Below are positions 35,872 to 44,608 of a stretch of 64,000 nt of DNA, in pieces. The position numbers and the translations under genes were made by a program. The notes below the pieces were generated by a model. The model saw only the letters and a program-made list of their open reading frames with translations. It had not been told where the DNA came from and searched no databases. This DNA is from Streptomyces cinnamoneus (GTDB lineage: Bacteria > Actinomycetota > Actinomycetes > Streptomycetales > Streptomycetaceae), in assembly GCF_014650495.1 (NCBI RefSeq), contig NZ_BMVB01000006.1:186001-250000 (forward strand), given 5' to 3'. How positions within the stretch are numbered: position 1 is the first letter of the stretch; every line of letters starts with the position of its first letter.

Positions 35872-36441
35872 GTGATCAGCCGAGTGAACAAGCACTGCAC
35901 CGTAGAGCTCCAGGCTCTGCCGCCGCGGATCGGCCAGGTCCGCAGAATCGTATCTGCGCAGCTGCGCTACTGGCATCTCGATCCGCTCATCGACCTTGCG
36001 GCGCTCGGTGTCACCGAGCTGCTGACCAACGTCCACCAGCATGCGGAGCCGGACAAGCGCTGCACGGTCGAGATCGACTTCATGCTGGACCGGCTCACGG
36101 TCTCGGTGCGGGATCACGATCCGCGGCTGCCCACGGTCGGCGACGCGGCGGCCGACAGCACGCACGGCCGCGGCCTCGCCCTGGTGGCGGCGCTGAGTTC
36201 GAGCTGGGGCGTGCGGGAGCGCCACGACGGCGGCAAGGTCGTCTGGTTCACGCTGTCCGTCCCGCAGGCCACGCCCGCCGCGCCCCGGGCCGCGCGGAGC
36301 ACGGAGACCGCCGTCACCTTCGACCGGCCTGCTCTCGGGCTGCCTCCCCTGGACGAACCGGCCTTCCGCAGCGCCCCGGTGAGGCTGCGTCCGGCGGCGC
36401 TGCAGACGCGCTCCCCCGTGCGGGCGGCCGTCCCCGGCTGA
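35872..36441 (+). CDS. RsbW-like ATP-binding (anti-sigma kinase-type) protein
   Basis: This 189-residue protein has a GHKL ATPase fold: LGVTELLTNVHQHAEP (N box), VSVRDHDPRLP (G1 box) and THGRGLALVAALSSSWGV (G2 box). It lacks a histidine-phosphotransfer domain. Streptomyces has many such single-domain proteins that act as anti-sigma or anti-anti-sigma switch kinases. The C-terminal ~60 residues are a proline-rich tail. GTG 35872 is preceded by AGGGAG. A sigma partner is not adjacent. Confidence 0.85.
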   Translation: MISRVNKHCTVELQALPPRIGQVRRIVSAQLRYWHLDPLIDLAALGVTELLTNVHQHAEPDKRCTVEIDFMLDRLTVSVRDHDPRLPTVGDAAADSTHGRGLALVAALSSSWGVRERHDGGKVVWFTLSVPQATPAAPRAARSTETAVTFDRPALGLPPLDEPAFRSAPVRLRPAALQTRSPVRAAVPG

Positions 36442-36571
36442 CCGGGCGGCAAACCGGCGGGCCGGAGCGGCGCGCAGGGGCGGCACGGAAGGACGGCCGG
36501 GACGCACGGACCCGGCCGCGGCGGACGGGGGGCTGCGGCAGGGACGCCGCCTGCAGGGGCGTCGCGCCGGT

Positions 36572-37795
36572 TCAGCCCAGCGCCGCCAGCGGGTCGTCCA
36601 GGACCGGTTGCCAGGCCGCTTCGGCGGCCCCGATGAGGCTGTTGTGGTCGAGCGTGCCGGACAGGATCGGCACGCTGCCGCTGCGGCCCCACAGGCTGCG
36701 GTCCGCAACGACCGCGCGCAGCCGCTCGGGGTCGGCCTCCAGGAGCTCGCGGTGGAGGCCGCCGAGGACGATGCGGTCGGGGTTGAGGATGTTCACCAGC
36801 CCCGCCAGGCCGAGGCCGAGCCGGTCGACGACGAGTTCGGCCGCCTCCCGCACGGTGGGGTCGGCGTACTCCGAACGGAGCAGGTCGCGGGACTGCTGCA
36901 ACAGGGAGACGGCCGGGCCGGGCTCGCGCCCGGCGGCGGTGAGGAAGGCCAGCGGATCCGTCTCCACGTCGAGGCAGCCGCGGCTTCCGCAGTGGCAGGG
37001 CATGCCCGCGGGGTTGACGGTGAGGTGCCCCACCTCCAGGGCCAGGCCGGAGCTGCCGCTGTGCACCCGGCCGTCGACGACGAGCGCGCCGCCGACGCCG
37101 CGGTGGCCGGTGGCCACGCAGAGCAGGTGCCGGGCCCCGCGGCCCGCGCCGTGGCGGTGCTCGGCGAGGGCGGCGAGGTTGACGTCGTTCCCCGCGACAC
37201 CGGTGACGGGGGTGCCGCCCGGGCCGAGCACCCCCGACTTCGCGAGGGCCTCGGAGAACAGCTCCGCGACGGGGGCGCCCGTGGGCCAGGACAGGTGCAG
37301 CGGGTTCAGGGCCGTACCGTCGGGCTCGGCGACGGCCGACGGCACCGCGAGCCCCGCGCCCAGGCAGCGCCGCCGGGTCGCACGCAGCAGCTCCGCCCCG
37401 GCCTCGACCACGGCGTCGATGATGCGGGCGGGGTCCGCGGGCACGGTCATGCAGCCGGGGGCGGTGGCGACCATGCGGCCGCCGAGTCCGACGAGGGCGG
37501 CGCGGAAGCCGTCCGCGTGGATCTGCGCGGCGAGGACGACCGGCCCGTGCGGGGCGATGGAGAGCCCGTGGGACGGCCGGCCCTGGGAGCCGGCCGCCGC
37601 GATCGGGTGCGGGTCGACCTGGATCAGCCCCAGCGCCTCCAGCTCGGCGGCCACGGCGCCCGCGGTCGCGCGGGTCACCCCGAGTTCGGCGGTGAGCACG
37701 GCGCGCGTGGGGGCGCGTCCGGTGTGTACGAGCGCCAGGGCCGGGCCGAGGGCGCCCCGGCCACGCTCCAAACGTGTTGTCCGAGTCTGCGTCAC
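36572..37795 (-). CDS. ROK-family transcriptional regulator
   Basis: This 407-residue protein has an N-terminal winged helix (TRAVLTAELGVTRATAGAVAAELEALGLI), then a ROK sugar-kinase-like domain (VATGHRGVGGALVVDG, EVGHLTVNPAG) and the ROK zinc signature CHCGSRGCLDVE. It probably binds a sugar and represses neighbours, here the divergent MFS gene 17 nt away. It starts GTG 37795; CAGAAT on the minus strand (37807-37802) 6 nt upstream suggests a leaderless message. Confidence 0.9.
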   Translation of the reverse strand: MTQTRTTRLERGRGALGPALALVHTGRAPTRAVLTAELGVTRATAGAVAAELEALGLIQVDPHPIAAAGSQGRPSHGLSIAPHGPVVLAAQIHADGFRAALVGLGGRMVATAPGCMTVPADPARIIDAVVEAGAELLRATRRRCLGAGLAVPSAVAEPDGTALNPLHLSWPTGAPVAELFSEALAKSGVLGPGGTPVTGVAGNDVNLAALAEHRHGAGRGARHLLCVATGHRGVGGALVVDGRVHSGSSGLALEVGHLTVNPAGMPCHCGSRGCLDVETDPLAFLTAAGREPGPAVSLLQQSRDLLRSEYADPTVREAAELVVDRLGLGLAGLVNILNPDRIVLGGLHRELLEADPERLRAVVADRSLWGRSGSVPILSGTLDHNSLIGAAEAAWQPVLDDPLAALG

Positions 37796-37838
37796 GCCCC
37801 TATTCTGACTTTGTGCCGACGCTAAACAAAATACGGAC
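37777..37838. promoter_or_regulatory. Face-to-face overlapping promoters of the ROK/MFS pair
   Basis: Plus strand: TTGTCC (37777-37782), 18 nt, TATTCT (37801-37806), then GTG 37813. Minus strand: TTGTTT in the stretch 37832-37823, about 16 nt, CAGAAT (37807-37802), then GTG 37795. The two -10 hexamers occupy the same bases read from opposite strands, so only one polymerase could melt the site at a time. Predicted from consensus only. Confidence 0.4.
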
Positions 37839-39072
37839 GGCCCTGACCCGGGGCGGACATCCGGTTTCGGACAGTCCCGCGCTCCGCCGCCTCCGTACCG
37901 CCCTGACCCTCTTCTTCGCCCTGGACGGCTTCCTCTTCGCCGGCTGGGTGGTCCGCATTCCCGCCATCAAGGAACAGACCGGGGCCTCCGCGGGCGGCCT
38001 CGGCCTGGCGCTGCTCGGCGTGTCGGCCGGTGCGGTGGCCACCATGGTGGCCACCGGCCGGCTGTGCCGGCGCTTCGGCAGCCATCCGGTCACGGTCGCC
38101 GCCGCGGTCCTGATGTCGCTGGGCATCGCGCTGCCCCCGCTGACCCACTCCGCGCCGGCCCTCGGGCTGGTCCTGCTCGCCTTCGGCGCCGCCTACGGCG
38201 GCATCAACGTCGCCATGAACAGCGCGGCCGTCGACCTCGTCGCCGCGCTGCGCAGGCCGGTGATGCCCAGCTTCCACGCCGCGTTCAGCGTCGGCGGGAT
38301 GCTGGGGGCGGGGCTCGGCGGGCTGCTCGCGGGCCAGCTGTCCGTCACCCGGCACCTGCTGCTCCTGACCGCGACCGGGCTCGTCGTCGCGGCGGTGGCC
38401 GGCCGTACCCTGCTCTCCCACCCCGCTCCCCGGCCGCCGGAGCGCCCGGCCCGCACCACGGCCCCTGACGGGAATCACCCGCAGGAGACACAGGCACCCG
38501 GCGGCGGGCGCGCGAGGGGGCGTGAGCGCCGCCTGGTCGCCGTGTTCGGCCTGATCGCCCTGTGCACGGCCTACGGCGAGGGGGCGCTCGCCGACTGGGG
38601 CGCGCTCCACCTCGAACAGGACCTCTCCGCCCGGCCGGGCCTCGCCGCCATCGGGTACTCCGTCTTCGCGCTCGCCATGACCGTCGGACGGCTGACCGGC
38701 ACCGCCCTGCTGGAACGGCTGGGGCAGACGCGCGTGTTGGTGCTGGGCGGGGCCACGGCGGCGCTGGGCATGCTGGCCGGCTCGCTCGCCCCCACGGCCT
38801 GGGGCGCGCTCGCGGGCTTCGCGGTCACCGGCCTGGGACTGGCCAACATCTTCCCGGTCGCCATCGGCCGGGCGGGCGAGCTGGCCGGCCCCGGCGGCGT
38901 CGCCGCCGCGTCGACGTTCGGCTACGGCGGCATGCTGCTGGGCCCGCCCGCCATCGGCTTCGTCGCGGAGTGGTGCTCGCTGCCCGTGGCACTGACGACG
39001 GTCGCCGGGCTCGCGGCCACGGCGTCGCTGATCGCGTACGGGACGCGCCGGGCGGTCGTCCGGCACGGCTGA
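37813..39072 (+). CDS. MFS transporter paired with ROK regulator
   Basis: This 419-residue protein has about 12 transmembrane segments (from LTLFFALDGFLFAGWVV to the C-terminal ALTTVAGLAATASLIAYG), a GRLCRRFGS loop-2 motif and a hydrophilic mid-loop. FHAAFSVGGMLGAGLGGL is characteristic of the FucP/inner-membrane YbjJ-like sugar-permease relatives. GTG 37813 is the first usable start and is apparently leaderless. Divergent from the ROK regulator, which probably controls it. Confidence 0.85.
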   Translation: MPTLNKIRTALTRGGHPVSDSPALRRLRTALTLFFALDGFLFAGWVVRIPAIKEQTGASAGGLGLALLGVSAGAVATMVATGRLCRRFGSHPVTVAAAVLMSLGIALPPLTHSAPALGLVLLAFGAAYGGINVAMNSAAVDLVAALRRPVMPSFHAAFSVGGMLGAGLGGLLAGQLSVTRHLLLLTATGLVVAAVAGRTLLSHPAPRPPERPARTTAPDGNHPQETQAPGGGRARGRERRLVAVFGLIALCTAYGEGALADWGALHLEQDLSARPGLAAIGYSVFALAMTVGRLTGTALLERLGQTRVLVLGGATAALGMLAGSLAPTAWGALAGFAVTGLGLANIFPVAIGRAGELAGPGGVAAASTFGYGGMLLGPPAIGFVAEWCSLPVALTTVAGLAATASLIAYGTRRAVVRHG

Positions 39073-39084
39073 GCCCTTCCTCAC

Positions 39085-39106
39085 GGTGTCAGTGGCCGCT
39101 GACACC
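39085..39106. promoter_or_regulatory. Near-perfect 22-bp inverted repeat
   Basis: Arms GGTGTCAG (39085-39092) and CTGACACC (39099-39106) flank a TGGCCG centre. It is 13 nt after the MFS stop and 28 nt before the DUF2797 start, so it could be a terminator hairpin for the former or an operator for the latter. No T-run follows. Confidence 0.5.
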
Positions 39107-39133
39107 ATGGGGGTGGAAGGAAAGGGGCGGGTG

Positions 39134-40030
39134 ATGAGGCCGGAGCGTGAACCGTGGTGGTGTGCGGGGCTGCGGTGGAGTACCGCGGGCCCGGCGCTGG
39201 TGTGGCGGCACCGCGGGCGCGGAGAGCGCCTCTCGCCGCTGCCGCCGGGCCGGGATCTGGCGTTCACCACGGGTGACCGGCGGCGGTGCGTGGGGGTGCG
39301 CAGGGGCGGCCGGCACACACCGTGCCCGGCCGGGGCCGAGGTGCCCGAAGCCGCCGTCTCCGCACAGTGCGCGGCGTGCGCCCGGCTGGACCGCTCGCAC
39401 TCGGTGGCGGCCGACACCATGGCCGACGACCCGCGCCCGTACGACGTCTACCTGGCGTGGTTCGGCCCCGGGCTGGTCAAAGTGGGCATCACCGCCGCCG
39501 AGCGGGAGGGCGTGCGGCTGCTGGAGCAGGCGGCGTTGTCGTACGCCTTGCTCGGGCGCGGTCCGCTGATGGCGGCGCGCCGGGCGGAGGCGGTGCTGGG
39601 CGCAGCGCTCGCGGTGCCCGACCGCTTCCCGTACGCCGCCAAGCGGGCCGCCCGTTGCCCGCTGCCCCCGCAGGAGCGGAGGGCGGCGGAGCTGGCGGCG
39701 CTGCACGAGCGGGCACGGAGCCTCGCCGGTCTGCCGGAGTCACTGGAGGTCCGGGCGTTCGCGCCGGTGCACCACGATGCGGCGTTCCACCTGGAGCGGA
39801 TCCGGCCGGGGTACGGCGTGGTCGAGCTCGCGGCCGGGTGCACGGTGGCGGGCCGGGTCGTGGCCGTGGCCGGACCCGACGTGTACGTGGAGACGACGGA
39901 CGCCGGTCTCCTCCTCGTGGACGCCCGCCGATTGGCGGGCCGCCCGCTGCTGGCCGCCGCCCCGGACGCCCGGACGACGGCCGCGATACGCCCTGCCGAA
40001 CCCCCACCACCCCCGGAACCGCTGTTCTGA
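39134..40030 (+). CDS. DUF2797 family protein
   Basis: This 298-residue protein has conserved actinobacterial segments: CAGLRWSTAGPALVW, RRCVG with CPAGAEV and SAQCAACARLDRSHS (four Cys/His likely binding zinc), YLAWFGPGLVKVGITAAER (GIY-YIG-like strand), and a C-terminal beta domain. ATG 39134 is preceded by AAAGGGG. Function is unknown in the family as far as I know; a GIY-YIG nuclease-like core is a possibility. Confidence 0.8.
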   Translation: MRPEREPWWCAGLRWSTAGPALVWRHRGRGERLSPLPPGRDLAFTTGDRRRCVGVRRGGRHTPCPAGAEVPEAAVSAQCAACARLDRSHSVAADTMADDPRPYDVYLAWFGPGLVKVGITAAEREGVRLLEQAALSYALLGRGPLMAARRAEAVLGAALAVPDRFPYAAKRAARCPLPPQERRAAELAALHERARSLAGLPESLEVRAFAPVHHDAAFHLERIRPGYGVVELAAGCTVAGRVVAVAGPDVYVETTDAGLLLVDARRLAGRPLLAAAPDARTTAAIRPAEPPPPPEPLF

Positions 40031-40602
40031 CTCCCCGGGGCTCCCGCTACCGGCACGCGACCGTGGCCGGGGGCCTTGCCCCCGGACGGCCCTGCCCGCC
40101 GGAAGCCCAGCGCCAGCGGCCGTTCGGCCGGCCCTGCCCGCCGAACGGCTGGCGCCGGGCCACGGACACCGGGCCGAAGCCCGGACTCCAGGGCCCGGGC
40201 ACGGACTTGCCGGGGCCGGGGTGCGAACGCCGGGGCCGGGGTGCGGGTCGCGGGCCGGACGTCAGGGCCGCACGGACACGGCCACCGACGTCAGGGGCGA
40301 CGTCAAGGCCGGGCCCGCTGCCCCTGCCGCCCGCGAGCTCAGCTCCGTCCGTGCCGGACAACGGAGCTGCGCCCGACGCCTGGACACCGGGCGGGGCCAA
40401 CCGTCAGGCCCGCCGGGACGCGGGGCCGCCGGCACCGGGCGCGACCCCGAGGCCGCGCTCGGGCGCATCACACCCGAGAGCGCAGCTCTCCCCGGGCCGG
40501 ACGGCCGGAATCGCGCCACGGGCGACCGGGCCGGAGCCCGGAGTCCAGGACCCGGCACGGACGTGAAGGGCCGGACGCCGGAGCCGGGCGGCGGACCGGG
40601 CG
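40031..40602. other. 572-base gap with hairpins and degenerate repeats
   Basis: No gene is supported. It contains the two stems at 40067-40154 and a CAGCTCCG/CGGAGCTG inverted repeat (40340-40369). A ~38-bp near-repeat occurs at 40168-40206 and 40525-40562 (both ACCGGGCCG-AGCCCGGA-TCCAGG...GCACGGAC), and GGCCCTGCCCGCCG is repeated at 40089 and 40130. All frames are compositional artefacts of extreme GC. Confidence 0.6.
40067..40085 (+). terminator. Hairpin terminator after the DUF2797 gene
   Basis: CCGGGGGC, loop CTT, GCCCCCGG: a perfect 8-bp GC stem 37 nt after the stop, without a T-run as is common in Streptomyces. A second larger stem follows at 40111-40154 (CGCCAG/CTGGCG and CCGTTCGG/CCGAACGG with a 3-nt bulge). 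Confidence 0.6.
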
Positions 40603-41835
40603 TCAGGAGCGGCGGTCCATGGACGTCAGGACGCGGCGGGCCACCGGGTGGGTGCGGACGATCTCGGCGAGCGTCGTGGAGCCGCGCGTGATGCGCGCGA
40701 AGGCGTGCCACGCGGGGCGGAAACCGGTGACCGCGGCGTGTATGAGGCCGGGGCGGCGCTCGAAGAGCGTCAGCATCCGGCGGCCCACGCCCATCTCCAC
40801 GCCCAGCCCGGCCTTGATGGCGAAGGCGTAGTTGAGGGCCTGGCGGCGTGCGTCGACCGCGTCCTGCGCCTCGGCGATGCGGACGGCCCACTCCCCCGCC
40901 AGGCGCCCCGAGCGCAGGGCGAAGGAGATGCCCTCCCGCGTCCAGGGCTCCAGGAGCCCGGCCGCGTCGCCGCACACGATGACGCGGCCGCGGGAGAGCG
41001 GGGAGTCGTCGGACCGGCAGCGGGTGAGGTGGCCGGAGGAGATGCTCGGCTCGAAGCCGGCCAGGCCCAGGCGGGCGATGAAGTCCTCCAGGTAGCGCTT
41101 GGTGGCGGCGCCCTCGCCGCGCGCCGAGATCACGCCGACCGTCAGGGTGTCGCCCTTGGGGAAGACCCAGCCGTAACTGCCGGGGATCGGGCCCCAGTCG
41201 AGGTGCACCCGGCCGGCCCAGTCCTCGGCGACGGTGGGCGGCACCGGGATCTCGGCCTCCAGGCCGAGGTCCACCTGCTCCAGCTTCACTCCGACGTGTG
41301 CCCCTATGCGCCCGGCGCTGCCGTCCGCACCGACGACCGCCCGGGCGAGGACCGTGCTGCCGTCGCCCAGGACGACGGCCACCGTGCGCCGGTCGGGAAC
41401 GGCCGGGCCGTGCTGCTCGACGCGCGCGACGGTCACGCCCGTGCGCACCTCGGCGCCGGCGGCCCTGGCCGCCTCGACCAGACCGGCGTCGAACTCCGGC
41501 CGGTTGATGAGCCCGAAGAGCATCCGCCGGGACCGGCGGGTGCGCGTCAGCTTCCCGTTGAGGGAGAAGGTGACGGCGTGCACGCGGTCGCGCAGCGGCA
41601 GTTCGAAGCCGGGCGGCAGGGCGTCGCGCGAGGGGCCGATGATGCCGCCTCCGCAGGTCTTGTAGCGGGGCAGTTCGGCCTTCTCCAGGAGCAGCACACG
41701 GCGGCCCGCGACGGCCGCCGCGTGGGCGGCCGAGGCCCCGGCGGGCCCGGCGCCCACCACCACGACGTCCCACACCGGCCCGCTCTCCCCCGCCACGTCC
41801 CGGCCCGCTTCCCGGGCTGCGTTGTCGCTGCTCAC
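40603..41835 (-). CDS. Geranylgeranyl-reductase-family FAD oxidoreductase
   Basis: This 410-residue flavoprotein has an N-terminal dinucleotide fold (VVVVGAGPAGASAAHAAA), LLLEKAELPRYKTCGGGI, the second FAD motif VGADGSAGRIG and the third RGRVIVCGDAAGLLEPWTREGI. This pattern is that of geranylgeranyl reductases, which saturate isoprenoid chains (menaquinone or lipid tails). GTG 41835 gives the normal N-terminus; extra upstream codons are poorly conserved in character. Divergent from the M20 peptidase gene. Confidence 0.88.
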   Translation of the reverse strand: MSSDNAAREAGRDVAGESGPVWDVVVVGAGPAGASAAHAAAVAGRRVLLLEKAELPRYKTCGGGIIGPSRDALPPGFELPLRDRVHAVTFSLNGKLTRTRRSRRMLFGLINRPEFDAGLVEAARAAGAEVRTGVTVARVEQHGPAVPDRRTVAVVLGDGSTVLARAVVGADGSAGRIGAHVGVKLEQVDLGLEAEIPVPPTVAEDWAGRVHLDWGPIPGSYGWVFPKGDTLTVGVISARGEGAATKRYLEDFIARLGLAGFEPSISSGHLTRCRSDDSPLSRGRVIVCGDAAGLLEPWTREGISFALRSGRLAGEWAVRIAEAQDAVDARRQALNYAFAIKAGLGVEMGVGRRMLTLFERRPGLIHAAVTGFRPAWHAFARITRGSTTLAEIVRTHPVARRVLTSMDRRS

Positions 41836-42023
41836 CTGTGCTTCTACTCCCGCTCGATCACCGGCTACCGCTACCGCCCGCATCCTAAGGCCCACCGTGC
41901 GGCGGCTCGCCCCTGGGAAGTCCCGGACGGACCACCGGCGGATGCGGGAGCGAGGCATGGCAGGATCAGTGACGCAATCGCCCGTACGTACGGACATAAC
42001 GCCGCGCCCACAAGGAGCGTTCC

Positions 42024-43415
42024 ATGGAGACGTCCCCGATCCGCCTGCCGGAACCCGCCGCGCTCGCGACGACCGTCGCCTCGCTGCAGTCCCGCGCCCG
42101 GACCGAGCTGGCCGAGCTGGTGGCCTTCAAATCGGTCGCGGACGAGGCGCAGTTCCCCAAGGCCGAGTGCGAGGCGGCCGCCGGCTGGGTGGCCGACGCG
42201 CTGCGCGCCGAGGGTTTCGTGGACGTGGCCCTGCTCGACACCCCCGACGGCACGCAGTCCGTCTACGGCTACCTCCCCGGCCCCGAGGGCGCCCCGACGG
42301 TGCTGCTGTACGCGCACTACGACGTGCAGCCGCCGCTGGACGAGGCCGCCTGGGTCTCGCCGCCGTTCGAGCTGACCGAGCGCGACGGCCGCTGGTACGG
42401 GCGGGGCGCCGCCGACTGCAAGGGCGGCTTCGTCATGCACCTCACCGCCCTGCGGGCGCTCAAGGAGCACGGCGGGGTCCCCGTCAACGTCAAGGTGATC
42501 GTCGAGGGCTCGGAGGAGCAGGGCACCGGCGGGCTCCAGGACTACGCCGAGGCGCACCCGGAGCTGCTCGCGGCCGACGCGATCGTCATCGGCGACGCCG
42601 GCAACTTCCGGCTCGGCCTGCCCACCGTGACGGCGACGCTGCGCGGCATGACCCTGGTCCGGGTCCAGGTGGACACCCTGGAGGGCAACCTCCACTCGGG
42701 CATGTTCGGCGGTGCCGCACCCGACGCGCTGGCGGCGCTGATCCGCGTCCTCGACTCGCTGCGCGCCGAGGACGGCTCGACCACCGTGGACGGTCTGGAT
42801 GCGGACGGCACCTGGGAGGGGCTGCAGTACCCCGAGGAGGACTTCCGTTCGGACGCGAAGGTCCTGGACGGCGTCTCGCTGATCGGTTCCGGCACCGTCG
42901 CCGACCGTCTCTGGGCCCGCCCGGCCGTCACCGTGCTGGGCATCGACTGCCCGCCGGTCGTGGGCGCCACCCCGTCGGTGCACGCGAGCGCCCGGGCGCT
43001 GATCAGCCTGCGGGTCCCGCCGGGCACGGACGCCGCCGAGGCGACGAAGCTGCTGACCGCGCACCTGGAGTCGGCGACGCCCTGGAACGCCCGTGTGACG
43101 ACGGAACAGGTCGGTCAGGGCCAGCCGTTCCAGGCCGACACCACCAGCCCCGCCTACGCGTCGATGGCCGAGGCGATGCGCATCGCGTACCCGGGCGAGG
43201 AGATGCAGACCGCGGGCATGGGCGGCTCGATCCCGCTGTGCAACACCCTGGCCGCGCTCTACCCCGCCACGGAGATCCTGCTGATCGGCCTGAGCGAGCC
43301 GGAGGCGCAGATCCACGCGGTGAACGAGAGCGTCTCGCCCGAGGAGCTGGAGCGCCTCTCCCTGACCGAGGCGCTCTTCCTCGCCACCTACGCACAGAGC
43401 AAGAGCAACGGCTGA
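42024..43415 (+). CDS. M20 family metallo-dipeptidase
   Basis: This 463-residue peptidase has the two-zinc site LLYAHYDVQPP (His/Asp), GRGAADCKGGF (bridging Asp), VIVEGSEEQGTGG (Glu-Glu), and a dimerisation domain from ~190 (HSGMFGGAAPDAL), ending with EAQIHAVNES (zinc His). It hydrolyses dipeptides or similar amides in the cytoplasm. ATG 42024 with AAGGAG upstream. Monocistronic. Confidence 0.92.
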   Translation: METSPIRLPEPAALATTVASLQSRARTELAELVAFKSVADEAQFPKAECEAAAGWVADALRAEGFVDVALLDTPDGTQSVYGYLPGPEGAPTVLLYAHYDVQPPLDEAAWVSPPFELTERDGRWYGRGAADCKGGFVMHLTALRALKEHGGVPVNVKVIVEGSEEQGTGGLQDYAEAHPELLAADAIVIGDAGNFRLGLPTVTATLRGMTLVRVQVDTLEGNLHSGMFGGAAPDALAALIRVLDSLRAEDGSTTVDGLDADGTWEGLQYPEEDFRSDAKVLDGVSLIGSGTVADRLWARPAVTVLGIDCPPVVGATPSVHASARALISLRVPPGTDAAEATKLLTAHLESATPWNARVTTEQVGQGQPFQADTTSPAYASMAEAMRIAYPGEEMQTAGMGGSIPLCNTLAALYPATEILLIGLSEPEAQIHAVNESVSPEELERLSLTEALFLATYAQSKSNG

Positions 43416-43457
43416 GCGGGCGCGGGAAGTAGCCCGAGGAGGCGGGGGCCCGCCGGG

Positions 43458-44495
43458 TCACCCCACGGGAACCCCCGCCTCCAGGGTGAGCGGCCGCCCC
43501 TGTTCCCGGGCCCGCAGCGCCCACCGCAGGCGGCTGAGCCGCACCGGCGGCAGCATCGTGGCGGCCTCGTCCTCCGTCACGAACCGCCACCCCCGCAGCT
43601 CCGCGCCCGGCAGCAGCAGCCGTTCCGCGTCGCCCGAGGTCAGCCGGCCGCCGTCGAAGAGGAAGCGCAGGCCGCCGAAGCCGGGCGGCTTGGGCGGCTC
43701 CCAGTCGACGACCAGCAGCCGGGGCACCGCGCTCAGGTGGATGCCGATCTCCTCGGCGACCTCGCGCACGCCCGCCCGCGCGGGAGGTTCGCCCGGCTCG
43801 ACGACGCCGCCCGGGAACTCCCAGCCGGGCTTGTACGTGGGGTCCACGAGCAGCACCCGGTCGTGCTCGTCGAAGAGCAGCACCCCCGAGGCGACCGTCT
43901 CGGCCGTGGGCTCGGGGGTCTGGACGATCGGGCAGAAGCCGGCGGTGCCGTTGCGCACGGCCTCGGCGACCCGTTCGGCCGTCTCACGCGGCGTCAGACG
44001 GCCGTTGTCGACGACGAGCGCGTCTCCGCGCAGCCAGGTCAGCGCCTCGCGGTAGGGGGCGATGTGGTCGCGGGACCACCGGCGGACGGCCTCGTTGCGC
44101 TGCGGGTCGGCCGGGTCCTCCACCCGGCCCTCTATGCGCGACCGCAGGATCGTTTCATCCGCGGTGAGCACCACGTGCCGCACCGGGATCCGCCGGGACG
44201 CCAGGGCCCCGAAGATCTCGTCCCGGTACTCCTGGCGCAGCAGGGTCATCGGCACGATGAGCACCCCGCCCAGCTCGGCGAGGAGCGCCGCCGCGGTGTC
44301 CGCGACCATCCGCCGCCAGACGGGCAGGTCCTGGAAGTCGGAGACCTCGCTCAGTCTCTTGGGCGGCAGCAGGTGCCGCAGCGCCCCGCCGGTCACCTCG
44401 GGGTCGTAGAGGTTGCTGCCCGGGATGAGCTCGGCCAGTTCCTTCGCCGTGCTGGTCTTGCCCCCACTGAACGCACCGTTCAGCCAGACGATCAC
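43458..44495 (-). CDS. P-loop kinase / Nudix hydrolase fusion
   Basis: This 345-residue protein has residues 1-180 as a P-loop nucleotide/sugar kinase-like domain (IVWLNGAFSGGKTSTA Walker A, then VWRRMVADTAAALL and RHVVLTADETILRSRI). Residues ~205-340 are a Nudix domain (FPGGVVEPGEPPARAGVREVAEEIG). GTG 44495 has GGGGGAA upstream. Inference: one part phosphorylates and the other hydrolyses a related nucleotide. Convergent with the M20 gene. Confidence 0.88.
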   Translation of the reverse strand: MIVWLNGAFSGGKTSTAKELAELIPGSNLYDPEVTGGALRHLLPPKRLSEVSDFQDLPVWRRMVADTAAALLAELGGVLIVPMTLLRQEYRDEIFGALASRRIPVRHVVLTADETILRSRIEGRVEDPADPQRNEAVRRWSRDHIAPYREALTWLRGDALVVDNGRLTPRETAERVAEAVRNGTAGFCPIVQTPEPTAETVASGVLLFDEHDRVLLVDPTYKPGWEFPGGVVEPGEPPARAGVREVAEEIGIHLSAVPRLLVVDWEPPKPPGFGGLRFLFDGGRLTSGDAERLLLPGAELRGWRFVTEDEAATMLPPVRLSRLRWALRAREQGRPLTLEAGVPVG

Positions 44496-44608
44496 GGTTC
44501 CCCCTTCTCCGTAGCCCCCGGTGACGTGCCCCGAACACAGTGCCCGCACCACCTTGCCACGCAAACGTGTGCGAGCGGGATGGGGCACCCTCCGGCCACG
44601 GGCCCGCG

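Noticed and set aside
41822..43432. 536-codon plus frame overlapping the M20 peptidase
   Set aside because: Shifted-frame shadow, Arg/Gly-rich, without peptidase motifs.
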